A stretch of DNA of 64,000 nt from an uncultured Bacteroidales bacterium. GTDB taxonomy: Bacteria > Bacteroidota > Bacteroidia > Bacteroidales > Bacteroidaceae. The stretch spans positions 121,162-185,161 of the forward strand of contig CADCNQ010000001.1 in assembly GCA_902802815.1 (NCBI GenBank), in the 5' to 3' direction. Shown here piece by piece: positions 7,097 to 17,122 of the stretch (its first letter is position 1; every line of letters begins with the position of its first letter). The position numbers and the translations under genes are program-made. The notes below the pieces were generated by a model. That model saw only the letters and a program-made list of their open reading frames with translations, was not told the origin of the DNA and made no database searches.

Positions 7097-7202
7097 AGGC
7101 GATTTTTTGAATTAGCCAAACATTTCCCACACTTTTTTCACAAAAAGGCACAAAAAACAAAAAAAACAAAGTTCGAAGCAAGCCCTTATCTTAACTTTTT
7201 CG

Positions 7203-7210
7203 TAATTTTG
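7203..7210 (+). promoter_or_regulatory. -7 box TAATTTTG for tRNA-Pro and the DUF1846 gene
   Basis: Consensus box 30 bp upstream of tRNA-Pro. No other promoter fits between the tRNA and the start codon at 7328, so it probably serves both. Confidence 0.6.
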
Positions 7211-7239
7211 CACGCGGTTTTGTGAAAGACAGGACCTTT

Positions 7240-7315
7240 CGGATAGTAGCGCAGTTGGTAGCGCACTACGTTCGGGACGTAGGGGTCGGGCGTTCGAGTC
7301 GCCTCTATCCGACCA
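7240..7315 (+). tRNA. tRNA-Pro (CGG)
   Basis: Acceptor CGGATAG/CTATCCG, D stem GCGC/GCGC, anticodon stem CTACG/CGTAG with loop TTCGGGA (anticodon CGG), T loop TTCGAGT, discriminator A and an encoded CCA at 7313-7315. The following CDS starts 12 nt after CCA. Confidence 0.96.
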
Positions 7316-7327
7316 ACAGGACGGTTT

Positions 7328-8791
7328 ATGAAGTACGGTTTCGACAACGACAAATACATTCGCATACAAAGCGAACACATCAAGGAACGTATCGCACAAT
7401 TTGAAGGAAAGCTGTACCTCGAACTGGGTGGCAAGCTCTTCGACGACAATCACGCAAGCCGCGTGCTGCCCGGATTCCTCCCCGACTCCAAACTGCGAAT
7501 GCTGGCACAGCTGTCGGACACCGCCGAAATCATCATCGTCATCTCCGCAGTGGACATAGAGCGCAACAAGGTGCGTCAGGACCTCGGCATCACATATGAT
7601 GAAGATGTACTGCGCCTGCGCGCGGAATTCCACAACAGAGGCTTTCTCGTGAGCTCCGTGGTCATCACCCACTACAACGGACAGAGCAGCGCGGATCTCT
7701 ACCGCAAACGTCTGGAGAGCCTCGGCATCAAGGCCTACTACCACTACACCATAGAGGGATACCCCAACAATGTGGCGCTCATCGACTCCGACGAGGGTTT
7801 CGGCAAGGACGACTACGTGAAGACCACGCGCCCGCTGGTGATTGTCACAGCACCGGGCCCCGGCAGCGGTAAGATGGCCGTATGTCTGTCGCAGCTCTAC
7901 AACGAGCACAAGCGCGGCGTGAAGGCCGGATATGCGAAGTTTGAGACATTCCCCGTGTGGAACCTCCCCCTGAAGCATCCCGTCAACATAGCCTACGAGG
8001 CAGCAACGGCCGACCTCAACGACGTGAACGAGATAGACCCCTTCCACATGGAGGCATACGGCAAGGTGGCCATCAACTACAACCGAGACGTGGAGATATT
8101 CCCCGTGCTCACCGCCATCTTCGACGGCATCTACGGCGAATGCCCCTACAAGAGTCCCACGGACATGGGAGTGAACATGGTGGGATTCTGCATCTCAGAC
8201 GACGATGTGTGCTGCGATGCATCCAAGCAGGAGATAATACGCCGCTACTACACCGCCCTGGACAAGATGGCCCTCGGAGAAATGAACGAGGCCGAGGTGA
8301 ACAAGATATCACTGCTGCTCAAGCAGGCAAAGATAACCACCGACTACCGCGCCACTACTGTGGCCGCAAAGAAACGCGCAGAGGAGCGCGGCGAGGAATC
8401 GTCGGCAATACAGCTGGAAGACGGCACCATCATCACAGCCGGTTCGAGTCCGCTGCTGGGCACATGCGCATCGCTGCTGCTCAACTCGATAAAGTATCTG
8501 GCAGGCATCGGTCACGACGAGAAACTGCTCACACAGGATATCATCGAACCCATACAGAAGACCAAGGTGGACTATCTGGGAGGACACAACCCCCGACTGC
8601 ATACGGACGAAGTGCTGGTGGCTCTCTCCGTGCTATCCACGAAGAATGTCAACTGCCGCCGCGCACTGGCCATGCTGCCGCAGCTCAACGGACTGCAGGC
8701 TCACTCCACCGTGATGCTCAGTGAAGTGGACCAGAAGATATTCAAGAAACTGGGTATCTCCCTCACTTGCGACCCGCGCCGCAAGGGATAA
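7328..8791 (+). CDS. DUF1846 (UPF0371) family protein
   Basis: 487 residues, full length for the family; the sequence MKYGFDNDKYIRIQSEHIKE, LGGKLFDD, and TAPGPGSGKMAVCLSQLY (a P-loop-like turn near residue 180) are characteristic. Cytoplasmic; the family has a solved fold with an amidohydrolase/kinase-like look but no agreed biochemical role. The start codon lies 12 nt behind the CCA end of tRNA-Pro with no room for a promoter, so the mRNA is most likely made as a tRNA-mRNA precursor and released by tRNA 3' processing. It converges with the lipoprotein gene at 8804 with only 12 bp between the two stops. Confidence 0.93.
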   Translation: MKYGFDNDKYIRIQSEHIKERIAQFEGKLYLELGGKLFDDNHASRVLPGFLPDSKLRMLAQLSDTAEIIIVISAVDIERNKVRQDLGITYDEDVLRLRAEFHNRGFLVSSVVITHYNGQSSADLYRKRLESLGIKAYYHYTIEGYPNNVALIDSDEGFGKDDYVKTTRPLVIVTAPGPGSGKMAVCLSQLYNEHKRGVKAGYAKFETFPVWNLPLKHPVNIAYEAATADLNDVNEIDPFHMEAYGKVAINYNRDVEIFPVLTAIFDGIYGECPYKSPTDMGVNMVGFCISDDDVCCDASKQEIIRRYYTALDKMALGEMNEAEVNKISLLLKQAKITTDYRATTVAAKKRAEERGEESSAIQLEDGTIITAGSSPLLGTCASLLLNSIKYLAGIGHDEKLLTQDIIEPIQKTKVDYLGGHNPRLHTDEVLVALSVLSTKNVNCRRALAMLPQLNGLQAHSTVMLSEVDQKIFKKLGISLTCDPRRKG

Positions 8792-8803
8792 TCACTATTA
8801 CTT

Positions 8804-9364
8804 TTATACTCCGCTGGAGAGCGATGCCGAATCGGCAAAGTTCTCTACATCAAGTGTGTTGTCGGGAGAGAACGAACTGGAACCGTCGGAGTGCACCGTA
8901 AGCAGATAGGCAGTGAAGAGGTCGCTCTCGGGATACGACACGCAGAGCGAGAACACCACAGCACCGTTACTTATTTTCACGAAACGGCAACCGTCCAGAA
9001 TGCCGTAGCGCTGGAATCCCTTGTCGACCATCGAAAGGAAATTCTCACGGGTGAACGTGCGGGAATAGTATTGTCCGCCGTCGCGCTCCACCTTGATGCT
9101 GATACTGTTGTCGTAGAAGACATTGCCCTCGTCGTCGGTAACGGTGGTCTCCACGGGTTTACGCTCTATCACATAGTGATACTTATGGCCGTCGGCACTC
9201 GTGCGGCGGTCAACGAGAAGTTCGGGAGTCTTACCCGTAGGCAGAGCCTCCTCCTGGGAGACGGAAGCCATCGTAGCCTCCGACTGCTGTTTATCCTTTC
9301 CTGAACAGGCGCACAGCACAACGGTCAGTGCGCAAATGCAAATGAATGATATTGTGTGTTTCAT
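8804..9364 (-). CDS. Lipoprotein of unknown function (DUF4738-like)
   Basis: 186 residues. The N-terminus MKHTISFICICALTVVLCAC has a lipobox (LCAC) near residues 17-20, so it should be acylated and anchored in an envelope membrane. The mature region is beta-rich with YHYVIERKPVETTVTD and YYSRTFTRENF stretches resembling Bacteroidetes DUF4738 proteins (tentative). It is the last gene of the seven-gene minus-strand operon, its ATG overlapping the HAD stop codon by four bases. Confidence 0.75.
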   Translation of the reverse strand: MKHTISFICICALTVVLCACSGKDKQQSEATMASVSQEEALPTGKTPELLVDRRTSADGHKYHYVIERKPVETTVTDDEGNVFYDNSISIKVERDGGQYYSRTFTRENFLSMVDKGFQRYGILDGCRFVKISNGAVVFSLCVSYPESDLFTAYLLTVHSDGSSSFSPDNTLDVENFADSASLSSGV

Positions 9365-10086
9365 AGTTCTGTGTTTTTAAACCAGTCCAAAAGAGCATAC
9401 ATATCCGGCAACACCCAGTCGGCACCCGCCTCGCGCAGCACATCGTCGGGCAGAGGACCCGTATTGACAGCCATCACACGTATGCCGGCAGCCTTACCGG
9501 CCTGCACTCCCAAAGGTGCATTTTCCACAACGAGAGCCTCCGAAGGTTTCAGGGCATGCCCTCTGCCGAGCGCGGCACCGGCTTTCTCCAGTCCTTTGAG
9601 ATAAGGTTCCGGATTCGGTTTGCCTCGCTTGACATCGTAGGCCGTCACCATGAGGTCGCTATTGAAATAACCGGGATAGGAGCGCTCCAGACGCGAAAGC
9701 AGCGAACGCTGACCGCTACCCGTAACAATAAGGGGAAGAACTCCCCTACTCCTCACCTCTGCGAGCACCTCGTCGGCACCCCTCATCGCAGGAGCCTCAT
9801 CCAGTTCGTTGAAGATGTCGCTCTTGGTGCGATAGATGGCTTCCACCTCTTCGGCAGTCGCTTCCCTGCCCCACTGCTCCAGCGTGAAGATATCGATAGT
9901 GCCTTCTCCCGTGCGCCCCTCATTCATGTAGACCTGCTCGTCGGTCATGGTGAGACCGTGACGATGCATAGCCTGCACCCACGCTTCCGCGTGCATGGGC
10001 ATGGAATCGTAAAGCACTCCGTCCATGTCGAAGAGTACGGCACGGAGCGGAGTGTTCTGTTCTTTCTTTTTATGACTCTCTGTCAT
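9361..10086 (-). CDS. HAD-superfamily hydrolase, beta-phosphoglucomutase-like subfamily
   Basis: 241 residues. Motif I LFDMDGVLYDS with nucleophile Asp20 and acid/base Asp22; a helical cap at about 35-100; motif II VTGSG near residue 120; motif III Lys in KRGKPNPEPY; motif IV VVENAPLGV, where the usual E-D pair is E-N. This arrangement is that of small phosphatases and phosphosugar mutases. Its start abuts the pgi stop directly, so a sugar-phosphate substrate is plausible, though unproven. Confidence 0.9.
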   Translation of the reverse strand: MTESHKKKEQNTPLRAVLFDMDGVLYDSMPMHAEAWVQAMHRHGLTMTDEQVYMNEGRTGEGTIDIFTLEQWGREATAEEVEAIYRTKSDIFNELDEAPAMRGADEVLAEVRSRGVLPLIVTGSGQRSLLSRLERSYPGYFNSDLMVTAYDVKRGKPNPEPYLKGLEKAGAALGRGHALKPSEALVVENAPLGVQAGKAAGIRVMAVNTGPLPDDVLREAGADWVLPDMYALLDWFKNTEL

Positions 10087-11421
10087 TTACAGGCGAGCCT
10101 TGATGGCTTCTGTCTCTTTCTCGTAACCGGGTTTGCCGAGCAGGGCGAACATATTCTTCTTGTAGGCCTCCACACCGGGCTGGTTGAAGGGGTTCACCTT
10201 CAGCAACAGACCTGAGATACCGCAACCCTTCTCGAAGAAGTAGATGAGAGCACCGATGTGATACTCATCGAGTTTGTCGATGGTAATCTTGAGGTTGGGC
10301 ACTCCGCCGTCGACGTGAGCCAGCTGTGTGCCGAGCTCTGCCATCTTGTTCACCTGGTCGATACGCTTGCCGGCGAGGAAGTTGAGTCCGTCGAGGTTTT
10401 CTGCATCGGAGGGCACTTCAAGCTTGCTGTTGGGAGCAGCCACAGAAACTACTGTCTCGAAGATGGTGCGCTCGCCGTCCTGTATCCACTGACCCATGGA
10501 GTGAAGGTCGGTGGTGAGGTCGACGGAAGCAGGGAAGATACCCTTTCCGTCCTTACCCTCGCTCTCGCCGTAGAGCTGCTTCCACCACTCGCCCAGATTG
10601 TGGAGCTTGGGCTGGTAGTTGGCCAGAATCTCTATCTTCTTGCCTGCATTGTAGAGGGCGTTGCGGCAAGCGGCATACTGTGCTGCGGGATTCTCGCTGT
10701 AGGGAGTGGAGATGCTGCATGTCTTCTCCATATCCTGTGCGCCCTTGACAAGCTGAGCGATGTCGAAGCCGGCAACGGCAATAGGCAGCAGACCTACGGG
10801 AGTGAGCACAGAGAAACGGCCGCCCACATTGTCGGGAATGATGAACGACTTGTAACCTTCCTTGTCGGCCGTTGTGCGGGCAGCACCCCTCTTGGCATCC
10901 GTCACAGCCACAATCACCTTCTTGGCCACATCCTTGCCGCGCTGCTGCTCACACATGGTTTTGAGCAGACGGAAGGTGATGGCTGTCTCAGTGGTGGTAC
11001 CGCTCTTGGAGATATTGATGATGCCGAAACGTACGGTCTTCAGGTAAGCAATGAGTTCGCTGAGATAATCCTCGCCGATGTTGTTACCGGCAAAGAGGAT
11101 GCGGGGATAGTCGGACTTCTGCAACCAGCCGAATGAGTTGGACAGAGCGTCAATCACCATGCGGGCACCTAGATAGCTGCCGCCGATACCGGCAACGACG
11201 ACGGCGTCGCACTCCTGCTGGAGAGTCTTTGCCGTAGCATTGATTTCTGCGATGAACTCGGGGGTGATGCCGGAAGGAAGATGCATCCATCCCAGAAAAT
11301 CGTTACCCTCGCAGGTGCACTCTTCGAGAGCCTTCTGAGCCTCAGCCACAGGAGCCTCGAACTTCTTCATCTCATCAGCACCCAGAAACTGGGTGGCTTT
11401 GGAAAGGTCAAGTTTAAGCAT
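10087..11421 (-). CDS. pgi: Glucose-6-phosphate isomerase
   Basis: 444 residues, the short form also found in Firmicutes. Interconverts glucose-6-P and fructose-6-P in glycolysis and gluconeogenesis. Diagnostic stretches: [23 protein letters not shown] (substrate phosphate binding), [14 protein letters not shown], and [16 protein letters not shown] with the catalytic Glu; the C-terminal part ends in a [13 protein letters not shown] motif with the ring-opening region. Lies between gpsA (28 bp upstream) and the HAD gene (0 bp downstream). Confidence 0.97.
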   Translation of the reverse strand: MLKLDLSKATQFLGADEMKKFEAPVAEAQKALEECTCEGNDFLGWMHLPSGITPEFIAEINATAKTLQQECDAVVVAGIGGSYLGARMVIDALSNSFGWLQKSDYPRILFAGNNIGEDYLSELIAYLKTVRFGIINISKSGTTTETAITFRLLKTMCEQQRGKDVAKKVIVAVTDAKRGAARTTADKEGYKSFIIPDNVGGRFSVLTPVGLLPIAVAGFDIAQLVKGAQDMEKTCSISTPYSENPAAQYAACRNALYNAGKKIEILANYQPKLHNLGEWWKQLYGESEGKDGKGIFPASVDLTTDLHSMGQWIQDGERTIFETVVSVAAPNSKLEVPSDAENLDGLNFLAGKRIDQVNKMAELGTQLAHVDGGVPNLKITIDKLDEYHIGALIYFFEKGCGISGLLLKVNPFNQPGVEAYKKNMFALLGKPGYEKETEAIKARL

Positions 11422-11449
11422 AATATTATTGTTTTTGTTCTTGTTTGGA

Positions 11450-12439
11450 TTATCTGAATGACTCGCTGAGGAGTTTTATCTCGATGTTGGGAGAAATGCG
11501 TTCGTAGAGGATGTTATATACGGCATCCAGAATGGGCATATTAACGTGGAGCCCCTGATTGAGCTCCTTCATACACTTCGTGCCGAAATATCCCTCCGCA
11601 ATCATCTCCATTTCCAACTGCGCCGACTTCACGGAATAGCCCGTGCCGATCATCGTGCCGAACACACGGTTGCGCGAGAAGTTGGAATAGCCCGTCACCA
11701 GCAGGTCGCCGGCATACACGCTGTCGAAGATGTCGCGCTCGAGAGGATGCACGGTGGAAAGGAAACGCTTCATCTCCTGCGCTGCGTTGGACATGAGCAC
11801 CGCCTGGAAATTATCACCGAACTTCAGTCCGTGACATATCCCGGCCGCAATGGCATACACGTTCTTGAGCACGCTGGCGTATTCTATTCCCACCACATCC
11901 TGAGAGGTCTTCGTGAGCACATAATCCGATGATATCACATCAGCAAACTCCTGTGCGCGCTCCTCGTCGGCGCATCCCACAGTGAGATACGTGAGACGTC
12001 CCAGCGCCACCTCCTCGGCATGCGACGGACCGCCTATCACGGCCAACTGCTCGTCGGGCACATTGTATATCTGGTGGAAATACTCCGAACAGATAAGATT
12101 CTCGTCGGGCACAATACCCTTGATGGCCGTCACAAGGAACTTGTCGCGGAGCCTTACCTTCAGTTTCTTGAGATGACCCTTGAGATAGGGCGACGGAGTG
12201 ACGAACACCAACGTGTCGCAAGCCTCCACAATGGCATTGATGTCTGAGGAGAACGTGATACGGTTCGTGTCGAAATGAACACTTGTAAGGTAGGCGGGAT
12301 TGTGGCCGAGGCGCTTGAAGTCCTCAATGCGGTCGTCACGACGAAGATACCACCATATGTGGTCGTTCTTCTCCAAGAGTATCTTGGCAATCGCTGTGGC
12401 CCACGAACCGCCACCCAATACAGCTATCTTACCTATCAT
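11450..12439 (-). CDS. gpsA: Glycerol-3-phosphate dehydrogenase [NAD(P)+]
   Basis: 329 residues, usual length. Makes sn-glycerol-3-phosphate from dihydroxyacetone phosphate for phospholipid synthesis. Rossmann motif [10 protein letters not shown] at residues 9-18, substrate motif ..IKGI and [11 protein letters not shown], catalytic Lys in [15 protein letters not shown], and NAAQEMKRF with a later NFSRNR. Its position between lysS and pgi groups central-metabolism genes in one operon. Confidence 0.96.
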   Translation of the reverse strand: MIGKIAVLGGGSWATAIAKILLEKNDHIWWYLRRDDRIEDFKRLGHNPAYLTSVHFDTNRITFSSDINAIVEACDTLVFVTPSPYLKGHLKKLKVRLRDKFLVTAIKGIVPDENLICSEYFHQIYNVPDEQLAVIGGPSHAEEVALGRLTYLTVGCADEERAQEFADVISSDYVLTKTSQDVVGIEYASVLKNVYAIAAGICHGLKFGDNFQAVLMSNAAQEMKRFLSTVHPLERDIFDSVYAGDLLVTGYSNFSRNRVFGTMIGTGYSVKSAQLEMEMIAEGYFGTKCMKELNQGLHVNMPILDAVYNILYERISPNIEIKLLSESFR

Positions 12440-12476
12440 CTTAAGCGTCCTGATTTAGGTGTATAACTCCTTGTTT

Positions 12477-13994
12477 CTATTTTACCTCGGGCTTCATCTG
12501 GGGGAAGAAGAGCACTTCCTGTATGAACGGCTTGCCCGTCATGAGCATCACCAGACGGTCGATACCGATGCCGATACCGGATGTCGGAGGCATACCGTAC
12601 TGCAGCGCACGCAGGAAATCCTGGTCGATAATCATCGCCTCATCGTCACCCTTGTCTGCCAGTCGCATCTGCTCCTTGAAACGCTCCTCCTGGTCTATCG
12701 GGTCGTTGAGCTCGGAATAGGCATTTGCCAACTCCTTACCGTTCACCATCAGTTCGAAGCGCTCTGTCAGGCCTGGCTTTGAACGGTGCATCTTAGTCAG
12801 GGGAGACATCTCCACGGGATAATCGGTGATGAATGTAGGCTGAATGAATGTGCCCTCGCAGGTCTCACCGAATATCTCATCTATGAGTTTACCGCGTCCC
12901 ATGGACTTGTCAACCTCCACACCGCACTTCTTAGCCACCTCGCGCAACTCGTCTTCGGACATACCTTCGAGGTCGTAACCGGTCTTTTCCTTGATAGCCT
13001 CCAGAATGGGCAGACGACGGAAGGGTGCCTTGAATGATATCACCTTGCCGTCAATCTCCGTTTCAGGTTTTCCGTTCACAGCCACGCAGATGCGCTCGAG
13101 CACCTTCTCTGTGAAGGACATCATCCAGTTGTAGTCCTTGTACTGCACATAGAGCTCCATGCAGGTGAACTCCGGATTGTGGTTCTTGTCCATACCCTCG
13201 TTGCGGAAATTCTTGCCAATCTCGTACACACCCTCAAAACCGCCCACGATGAGACGCTTGAGATACAGCTCCGTGGCGATGCGACAGTAGAGATCTATAT
13301 CGAGAGTATTGTGATGAGTGATAAACGGACGGGCCGATGCACCTCCGGGAATGCTCTGCAGGATGGGAGTCTCCACCTCAGTGTAGCCTGCCTCGTCGAG
13401 ACATTCACGCAGAGTCTTTATCACCTTCGTACGCTTGAGGAAAGTCTCCTTCACTCCGGCATTGACGATGAGATCCACATAGCGCTGACGGAAACGCAAT
13501 TCGGGGTCGTCGAAGGAGTCGTACACCTTGCCGTCGGCATCGGTCTTCACTACAGGCAGTGGACGCAGGCTCTTGGCCAGCACCGTGAGTTCCGTGCAAT
13601 GCACACTTATCTCACCCGTCTGGGTGCGGAACTCATATCCCTTCACTCCGATGAAGTCGCCCAGGTCGAGCAGTTTCTTGAAGACGCGGTTGTAGAAGAT
13701 ATTCTTCTTCTCCTCGTCCTCTGCCTGTTCGTCGGCGAGAGCATCGCGCGTCACATACACCTGAATGCGACCCTTCGAGTCCATCAGTTCAATAAACGAT
13801 GCCTTGCCCATCACACGGCGCGACATCATACGTCCTGCGATGCAAACCTCCTTGCCTTCCTCAAAGTTTTCCTTGATTTCCGTACTGAAAGCATTCGTAG
13901 GATACTCAGCTGCGGGATACGGGTCAATACCCAAATCACGCATCTGCTGCAAATTATTCCTACGCACTATTTCCTGTTCGCTCAATTCTGCCAT
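12477..13994 (-). CDS. lysS: Lysyl-tRNA synthetase, class II
   Basis: 505 residues. OB-fold anticodon-binding domain at about 50-155 ([23 protein letters not shown]), then the class II catalytic core with motif 1 around [17 protein letters not shown], motif 2 [15 protein letters not shown] and motif 3 [15 protein letters not shown]. Charges tRNA-Lys in the cytoplasm. Its first 13 bases overlap the end of aroC, suggesting translational coupling. Confidence 0.97.
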   Translation of the reverse strand: MAELSEQEIVRRNNLQQMRDLGIDPYPAAEYPTNAFSTEIKENFEEGKEVCIAGRMMSRRVMGKASFIELMDSKGRIQVYVTRDALADEQAEDEEKKNIFYNRVFKKLLDLGDFIGVKGYEFRTQTGEISVHCTELTVLAKSLRPLPVVKTDADGKVYDSFDDPELRFRQRYVDLIVNAGVKETFLKRTKVIKTLRECLDEAGYTEVETPILQSIPGGASARPFITHHNTLDIDLYCRIATELYLKRLIVGGFEGVYEIGKNFRNEGMDKNHNPEFTCMELYVQYKDYNWMMSFTEKVLERICVAVNGKPETEIDGKVISFKAPFRRLPILEAIKEKTGYDLEGMSEDELREVAKKCGVEVDKSMGRGKLIDEIFGETCEGTFIQPTFITDYPVEMSPLTKMHRSKPGLTERFELMVNGKELANAYSELNDPIDQEERFKEQMRLADKGDDEAMIIDQDFLRALQYGMPPTSGIGIGIDRLVMLMTGKPFIQEVLFFPQMKPEVK

Positions 13995-15055
13995 ATCTTG
14001 TTCTGTAATATATTATCGATTATTGTCATTGCCGCCATAGCTTCCACCACGGGCACAGCTCTCGGCAGCACGCAAGCATCGTGTCTTCCTCGCGCCTGCA
14101 AAGTAGTTTCCTCTCCCTGTATGTTCACGGTGGGCTGTTCCCTCAGCAGGGTAGCCACCGGTTTGAATGCCACACGGAAATAGACATCCTGTCCGTTGGA
14201 GATGCCGCCCTGTATGCCTCCGCTGTTGTTGGTCTTTGTGGTAATACCGCCCTCAGACGGCACGAAGACATCATTTTGCTCGCTGCCGCGCTCCTCTACT
14301 CCGGCGAAACCGCGTCCGTATTCAAAACCCTTCACCGCATTGATGCTCAGCATTGCCGCTCCCAACTGGGCGTGCAACTTACCGAATGCCGGTTCGCCAA
14401 GCCCTACGGGCAGTCCTTTGACGACACACGAGATGACACCTCCGATGGTGTCGCCCTCGCGCTTCACCTCCATGATGAGTGCAGCCATCCGCGCGGCCGT
14501 TTCAGCGTCCGGACAGCGCACATCATTGCTCTCACGCTGAGAAAGGTCGTAATCCTCGTAGTCGCCCTCCAAACGGATACTGCCCACCTGTGAAGTGTAG
14601 GCTTCCACCGTAATCCCCATCTGACGGAGATAAAGCATGGCAAAAGCGCCTCCCACAACACGGCTTATCGTCTCGCGGGCACTGCTTCTGCCGCCGCCGC
14701 GATGGTCGCGGATACCCCATTTCTCATAATAGGTATAATCAGCATGTGAGGGACGGAACACATCCCGCATATTGTCGTAATCGGCAGAGCGCTGGCTCTC
14801 GTTGCGCACGACAAAACCTATCGGCTGTCCCGTTGTCAGTCCCTCGAACACACCCGAAAGAATCTCCACCCTGTCGCCTTCACTGCGCGAAGTGGTGAGA
14901 GCACTCTGTCCGGGACGTCTGCGATCCAGCTGTGCCTGTATGAATTCCATGTCCACAGGAACGCGCGCCGGCATACCGTCGATGACACCGCCGATACCGG
15001 GTCCGTGGCTTTCGCCGAACGTCGTCAACCTGAATATGCGACCGAAAGTATTCAT
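13982..15055 (-). CDS. aroC: Chorismate synthase
   Basis: 357 residues. Last step of the shikimate pathway, converting EPSP to chorismate with reduced FMN. Signature stretches: [19 protein letters not shown] near the N-terminus, [29 protein letters not shown] in the middle, and [13 protein letters not shown]. Six bases downstream of the SlyD-like gene; overlaps lysS by 13 bp. aroE of the same pathway is at 34619. Confidence 0.97.
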   Translation of the reverse strand: MNTFGRIFRLTTFGESHGPGIGGVIDGMPARVPVDMEFIQAQLDRRRPGQSALTTSRSEGDRVEILSGVFEGLTTGQPIGFVVRNESQRSADYDNMRDVFRPSHADYTYYEKWGIRDHRGGGRSSARETISRVVGGAFAMLYLRQMGITVEAYTSQVGSIRLEGDYEDYDLSQRESNDVRCPDAETAARMAALIMEVKREGDTIGGVISCVVKGLPVGLGEPAFGKLHAQLGAAMLSINAVKGFEYGRGFAGVEERGSEQNDVFVPSEGGITTKTNNSGGIQGGISNGQDVYFRVAFKPVATLLREQPTVNIQGEETTLQARGRHDACVLPRAVPVVEAMAAMTIIDNILQNKIWQN

Positions 15056-15061
15056 CTCCTT

Positions 15062-15502
15062 TTATTTTCCTCCGCAGCAGCCTTCATTGCCACAGCCCTC
15101 TTTATCGCAACCCTCCTTATCACAACTGCCACCACCGCAACCGCCGCAGCCGCCTTCATGGCTTCCGCAGCCGCCACATCCTCCGCAACCTCCGCTCTGA
15201 GCCTGGGTCACGAGGCGGATGGCCTCCTGTATCTCGTCGGGCGTAGCCTTGCGGTTTTCTATCACCTCGCCCTCGAATGTCAGCGTGAAATTCACCCCGG
15301 GGCGGTCGAGTGTGAAGGAGAACTTCTCTCCTGCGGCACGATCCACCACCTGCTGCTCGAATTCGTCAAGCGTCATACCCACTGCGCTCACAAAGCAAAA
15401 AGGCTCGCCCTCCTTCGTTTCCTCTATCACGGCCTCCTGCTCACCCTCACGTGCGGTGAGTTTGTAGCTTACGGCTATAAATTTATTGTTCAATCCTTCC
15501 AT
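15062..15502 (-). CDS. SlyD-like FKBP protein lacking the insert domain, with metal-binding tail
   Basis: 146 residues. Residues 1-65 match the start of SlyD-type FKBP peptidyl-prolyl isomerases (NNKFIAVSYKL, FVSAVGMTLDEFE, GEKFSFTL) and residues about 70-95 match their last strand (LTFEGEVIENRKATPDEI). Between them the whole insert-in-flap chaperone domain and much of the isomerase core, some 60-80 residues in typical SlyD, are missing. The C-terminal 45 residues are a Gly/Cys/His-rich run (GGCGGCGGCG-type) as in nickel-binding SlyD tails. First gene of the operon, with a -7 box at 15524-15531. It may work as a metal-binding protein only; isomerase activity looks doubtful. Confidence 0.8.
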   Translation of the reverse strand: MEGLNNKFIAVSYKLTAREGEQEAVIEETKEGEPFCFVSAVGMTLDEFEQQVVDRAAGEKFSFTLDRPGVNFTLTFEGEVIENRKATPDEIQEAIRLVTQAQSGGCGGCGGCGSHEGGCGGCGGGSCDKEGCDKEGCGNEGCCGGK

Positions 15503-15523
15503 TATCTACACTATTTTGCGCGG

Positions 15524-15531
15524 CAAAGATA
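15524..15531 (-). promoter_or_regulatory. -7 box TATCTTTG for the slyD-aroC-lysS-gpsA-pgi operon
   Basis: Consensus box 21 bp upstream of the first ATG. No internal -7 box was noted between the operon's tightly spaced genes, so this may drive all seven. Confidence 0.6.
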
Positions 15532-15594
15532 CGAAAAACTTCTCTCTTTGCCCCACCTCTTCTCCGTTTTTTTGGCTAATTAAAATAATTTTGC

Positions 15595-15602
15595 TACTTT
15601 TG
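15595..15602 (+). promoter_or_regulatory. -7 box TACTTTTG for the glycosidase-uvrA pair
   Basis: Only 8 bp separate the box from ATG 15611, leaving a leader of about four bases: a nearly leaderless mRNA. Confidence 0.6.
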
Positions 15603-15610
15603 CGTCCGTT

Positions 15611-17122
15611 ATGAAAAGAATTCTTTCCTTTTTTTTCTGTCTGGGATGTCTGCTGAGCCTTTTCGCCCAAACGCCCAAACGCGAATTCCGCGGTGCATGG
15701 ATACAATGTGTCAACGGTCAGTGGCAGGGACTCCCGGCTGAGACAATGCAGCGCACCCTGCGTTCCCAACTGGATGAGCTGCAGCGTTGCGGCATCAATG
15801 CCATCATGTTTCAGGTGAGAGCTGAGGGAGATGCCCTCTACGAAAGTCAGTACGAGCCCTGGAGCCGCTATCTCACCGGACAGCAGGGCAAGGCACCCGC
15901 TCCCTATTGGGACCCTCTGGCATGGATGGTGGAGGAGTGCCACAAACGCTCTATGGAACTGCATGCCTGGATCAATCCCTTCCGGGCCAAGACAAAGGGT
16001 ACCACTTCGCTCGCTACGACCCATCAGGCTGTGCAGCATCCAGAACTGTGTTTCAACTACGACGGACTCATGATTTTCGACCCCGCCTACGATGTCAATC
16101 AGAACTACATATGCCAGATAGCCCGCGACATCGTGCACCGCTATGACGTTGACGGTCTGCATATTGACGACTACTTCTACCCCTACCCTGCAGCCGGTGC
16201 CGAGATGCGCGACTACGAAGGACTCCGCCAGGCGCAGACCAACTGCTCGCCGCAGGAGACGGCCGACCGTCGCAGAGCTCATGTCAACCATTTCATCGAA
16301 AAACTCAGCCGCGCCGTCAAGGAGGAAAAACCCTGGGTGAAATTCGGAGTGTCGCCGTTCGGCATATATCACAATATGAAAACCCGTTCCTCACAGGTGC
16401 CGGGCAGCACCACCAACGGACTGCAGAACTACGACGACCTCTACGCAGACATTCTCCTGTGGATGGAGCGCGGATGGCTCGACTACAACATACCGCAGAT
16501 ATACTGGGAAATCGGTAACAAAGCAGCCGACTACGACACCCTCATACGCTGGTGGAGCACTGTGCATCGCGACCTGCATGCCCCCCACCCCTGTCTGCTC
16601 TATATCGGACAGGATGTGGAGCGCACGGTGAAATTCCCCGACCTCAAAAATCCGCAGATGCACCAGATGCCTGCAAAGTATTTCCTGCAGCGCTCACTGC
16701 CAGCCATAGACGGTTCGTGCCAATGGTATGCCAAGGCTGTGTGCAACAATCCCGGCAGATATGCGGATATGCTCAAGAACAACTACCACGCAAAACCCGC
16801 CCTACAGCCCCGCATGCCCTGGATTGACAAGAAGGCACCGAAGAAACCCACCAAGCCAGCCATAGTCACCACGAGCGACGGTCCCACACTGATGTGGACG
16901 GCCCCAAAAGCCAGGAAACCGATGGACGAGGCTGCCGGCTATGCCGTATATCGTTTCAATCCAGGAGAAAAAGTCAACTGCAGCGATGCCTCACACCTGG
17001 TGACCGTCGTTCGCAACCCATACTACGTCCTGCCGCTCGACATCGAGGACAAGACCGTATTTGCCATCACGGCGCTCGACCGCCTGCACAACGAATCAAA
17101 ACCCGTAAAAGTCAAATTCTGA
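15611..17122 (+). CDS. Secreted glycoside hydrolase-like protein (GHL10/DUF187, YngK-type)
   Basis: 503 residues with signal peptide [20 protein letters not shown]. The domain from about residue 25 to 370 carries the family hallmarks: [50 protein letters not shown] and [16 protein letters not shown] (the last holding the likely catalytic Asp). A fibronectin-III-like C-terminal domain follows (about 410-503). Proteins of this family act on the cell envelope; peptidoglycan or glycan substrates are suspected but unproven. A paralogue is at 29736. uvrA begins directly after its stop codon. Confidence 0.88.
   Translation: MKRILSFFFCLGCLLSLFAQTPKREFRGAWIQCVNGQWQGLPAETMQRTLRSQLDELQRCGINAIMFQVRAEGDALYESQYEPWSRYLTGQQGKAPAPYWDPLAWMVEECHKRSMELHAWINPFRAKTKGTTSLATTHQAVQHPELCFNYDGLMIFDPAYDVNQNYICQIARDIVHRYDVDGLHIDDYFYPYPAAGAEMRDYEGLRQAQTNCSPQETADRRRAHVNHFIEKLSRAVKEEKPWVKFGVSPFGIYHNMKTRSSQVPGSTTNGLQNYDDLYADILLWMERGWLDYNIPQIYWEIGNKAADYDTLIRWWSTVHRDLHAPHPCLLYIGQDVERTVKFPDLKNPQMHQMPAKYFLQRSLPAIDGSCQWYAKAVCNNPGRYADMLKNNYHAKPALQPRMPWIDKKAPKKPTKPAIVTTSDGPTLMWTAPKARKPMDEAAGYAVYRFNPGEKVNCSDASHLVTVVRNPYYVLPLDIEDKTVFAITALDRLHNESKPVKVKF

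Noticed and set aside
10258..11136. 292-residue open frame opposite pgi
   Set aside because: Antisense shadow caused by codon bias of pgi; no promoter or recognisable motif.
13179..14183. 334-residue open frame opposite lysS and aroC
   Set aside because: Runs across two well-supported genes on the other strand and has no domain features.
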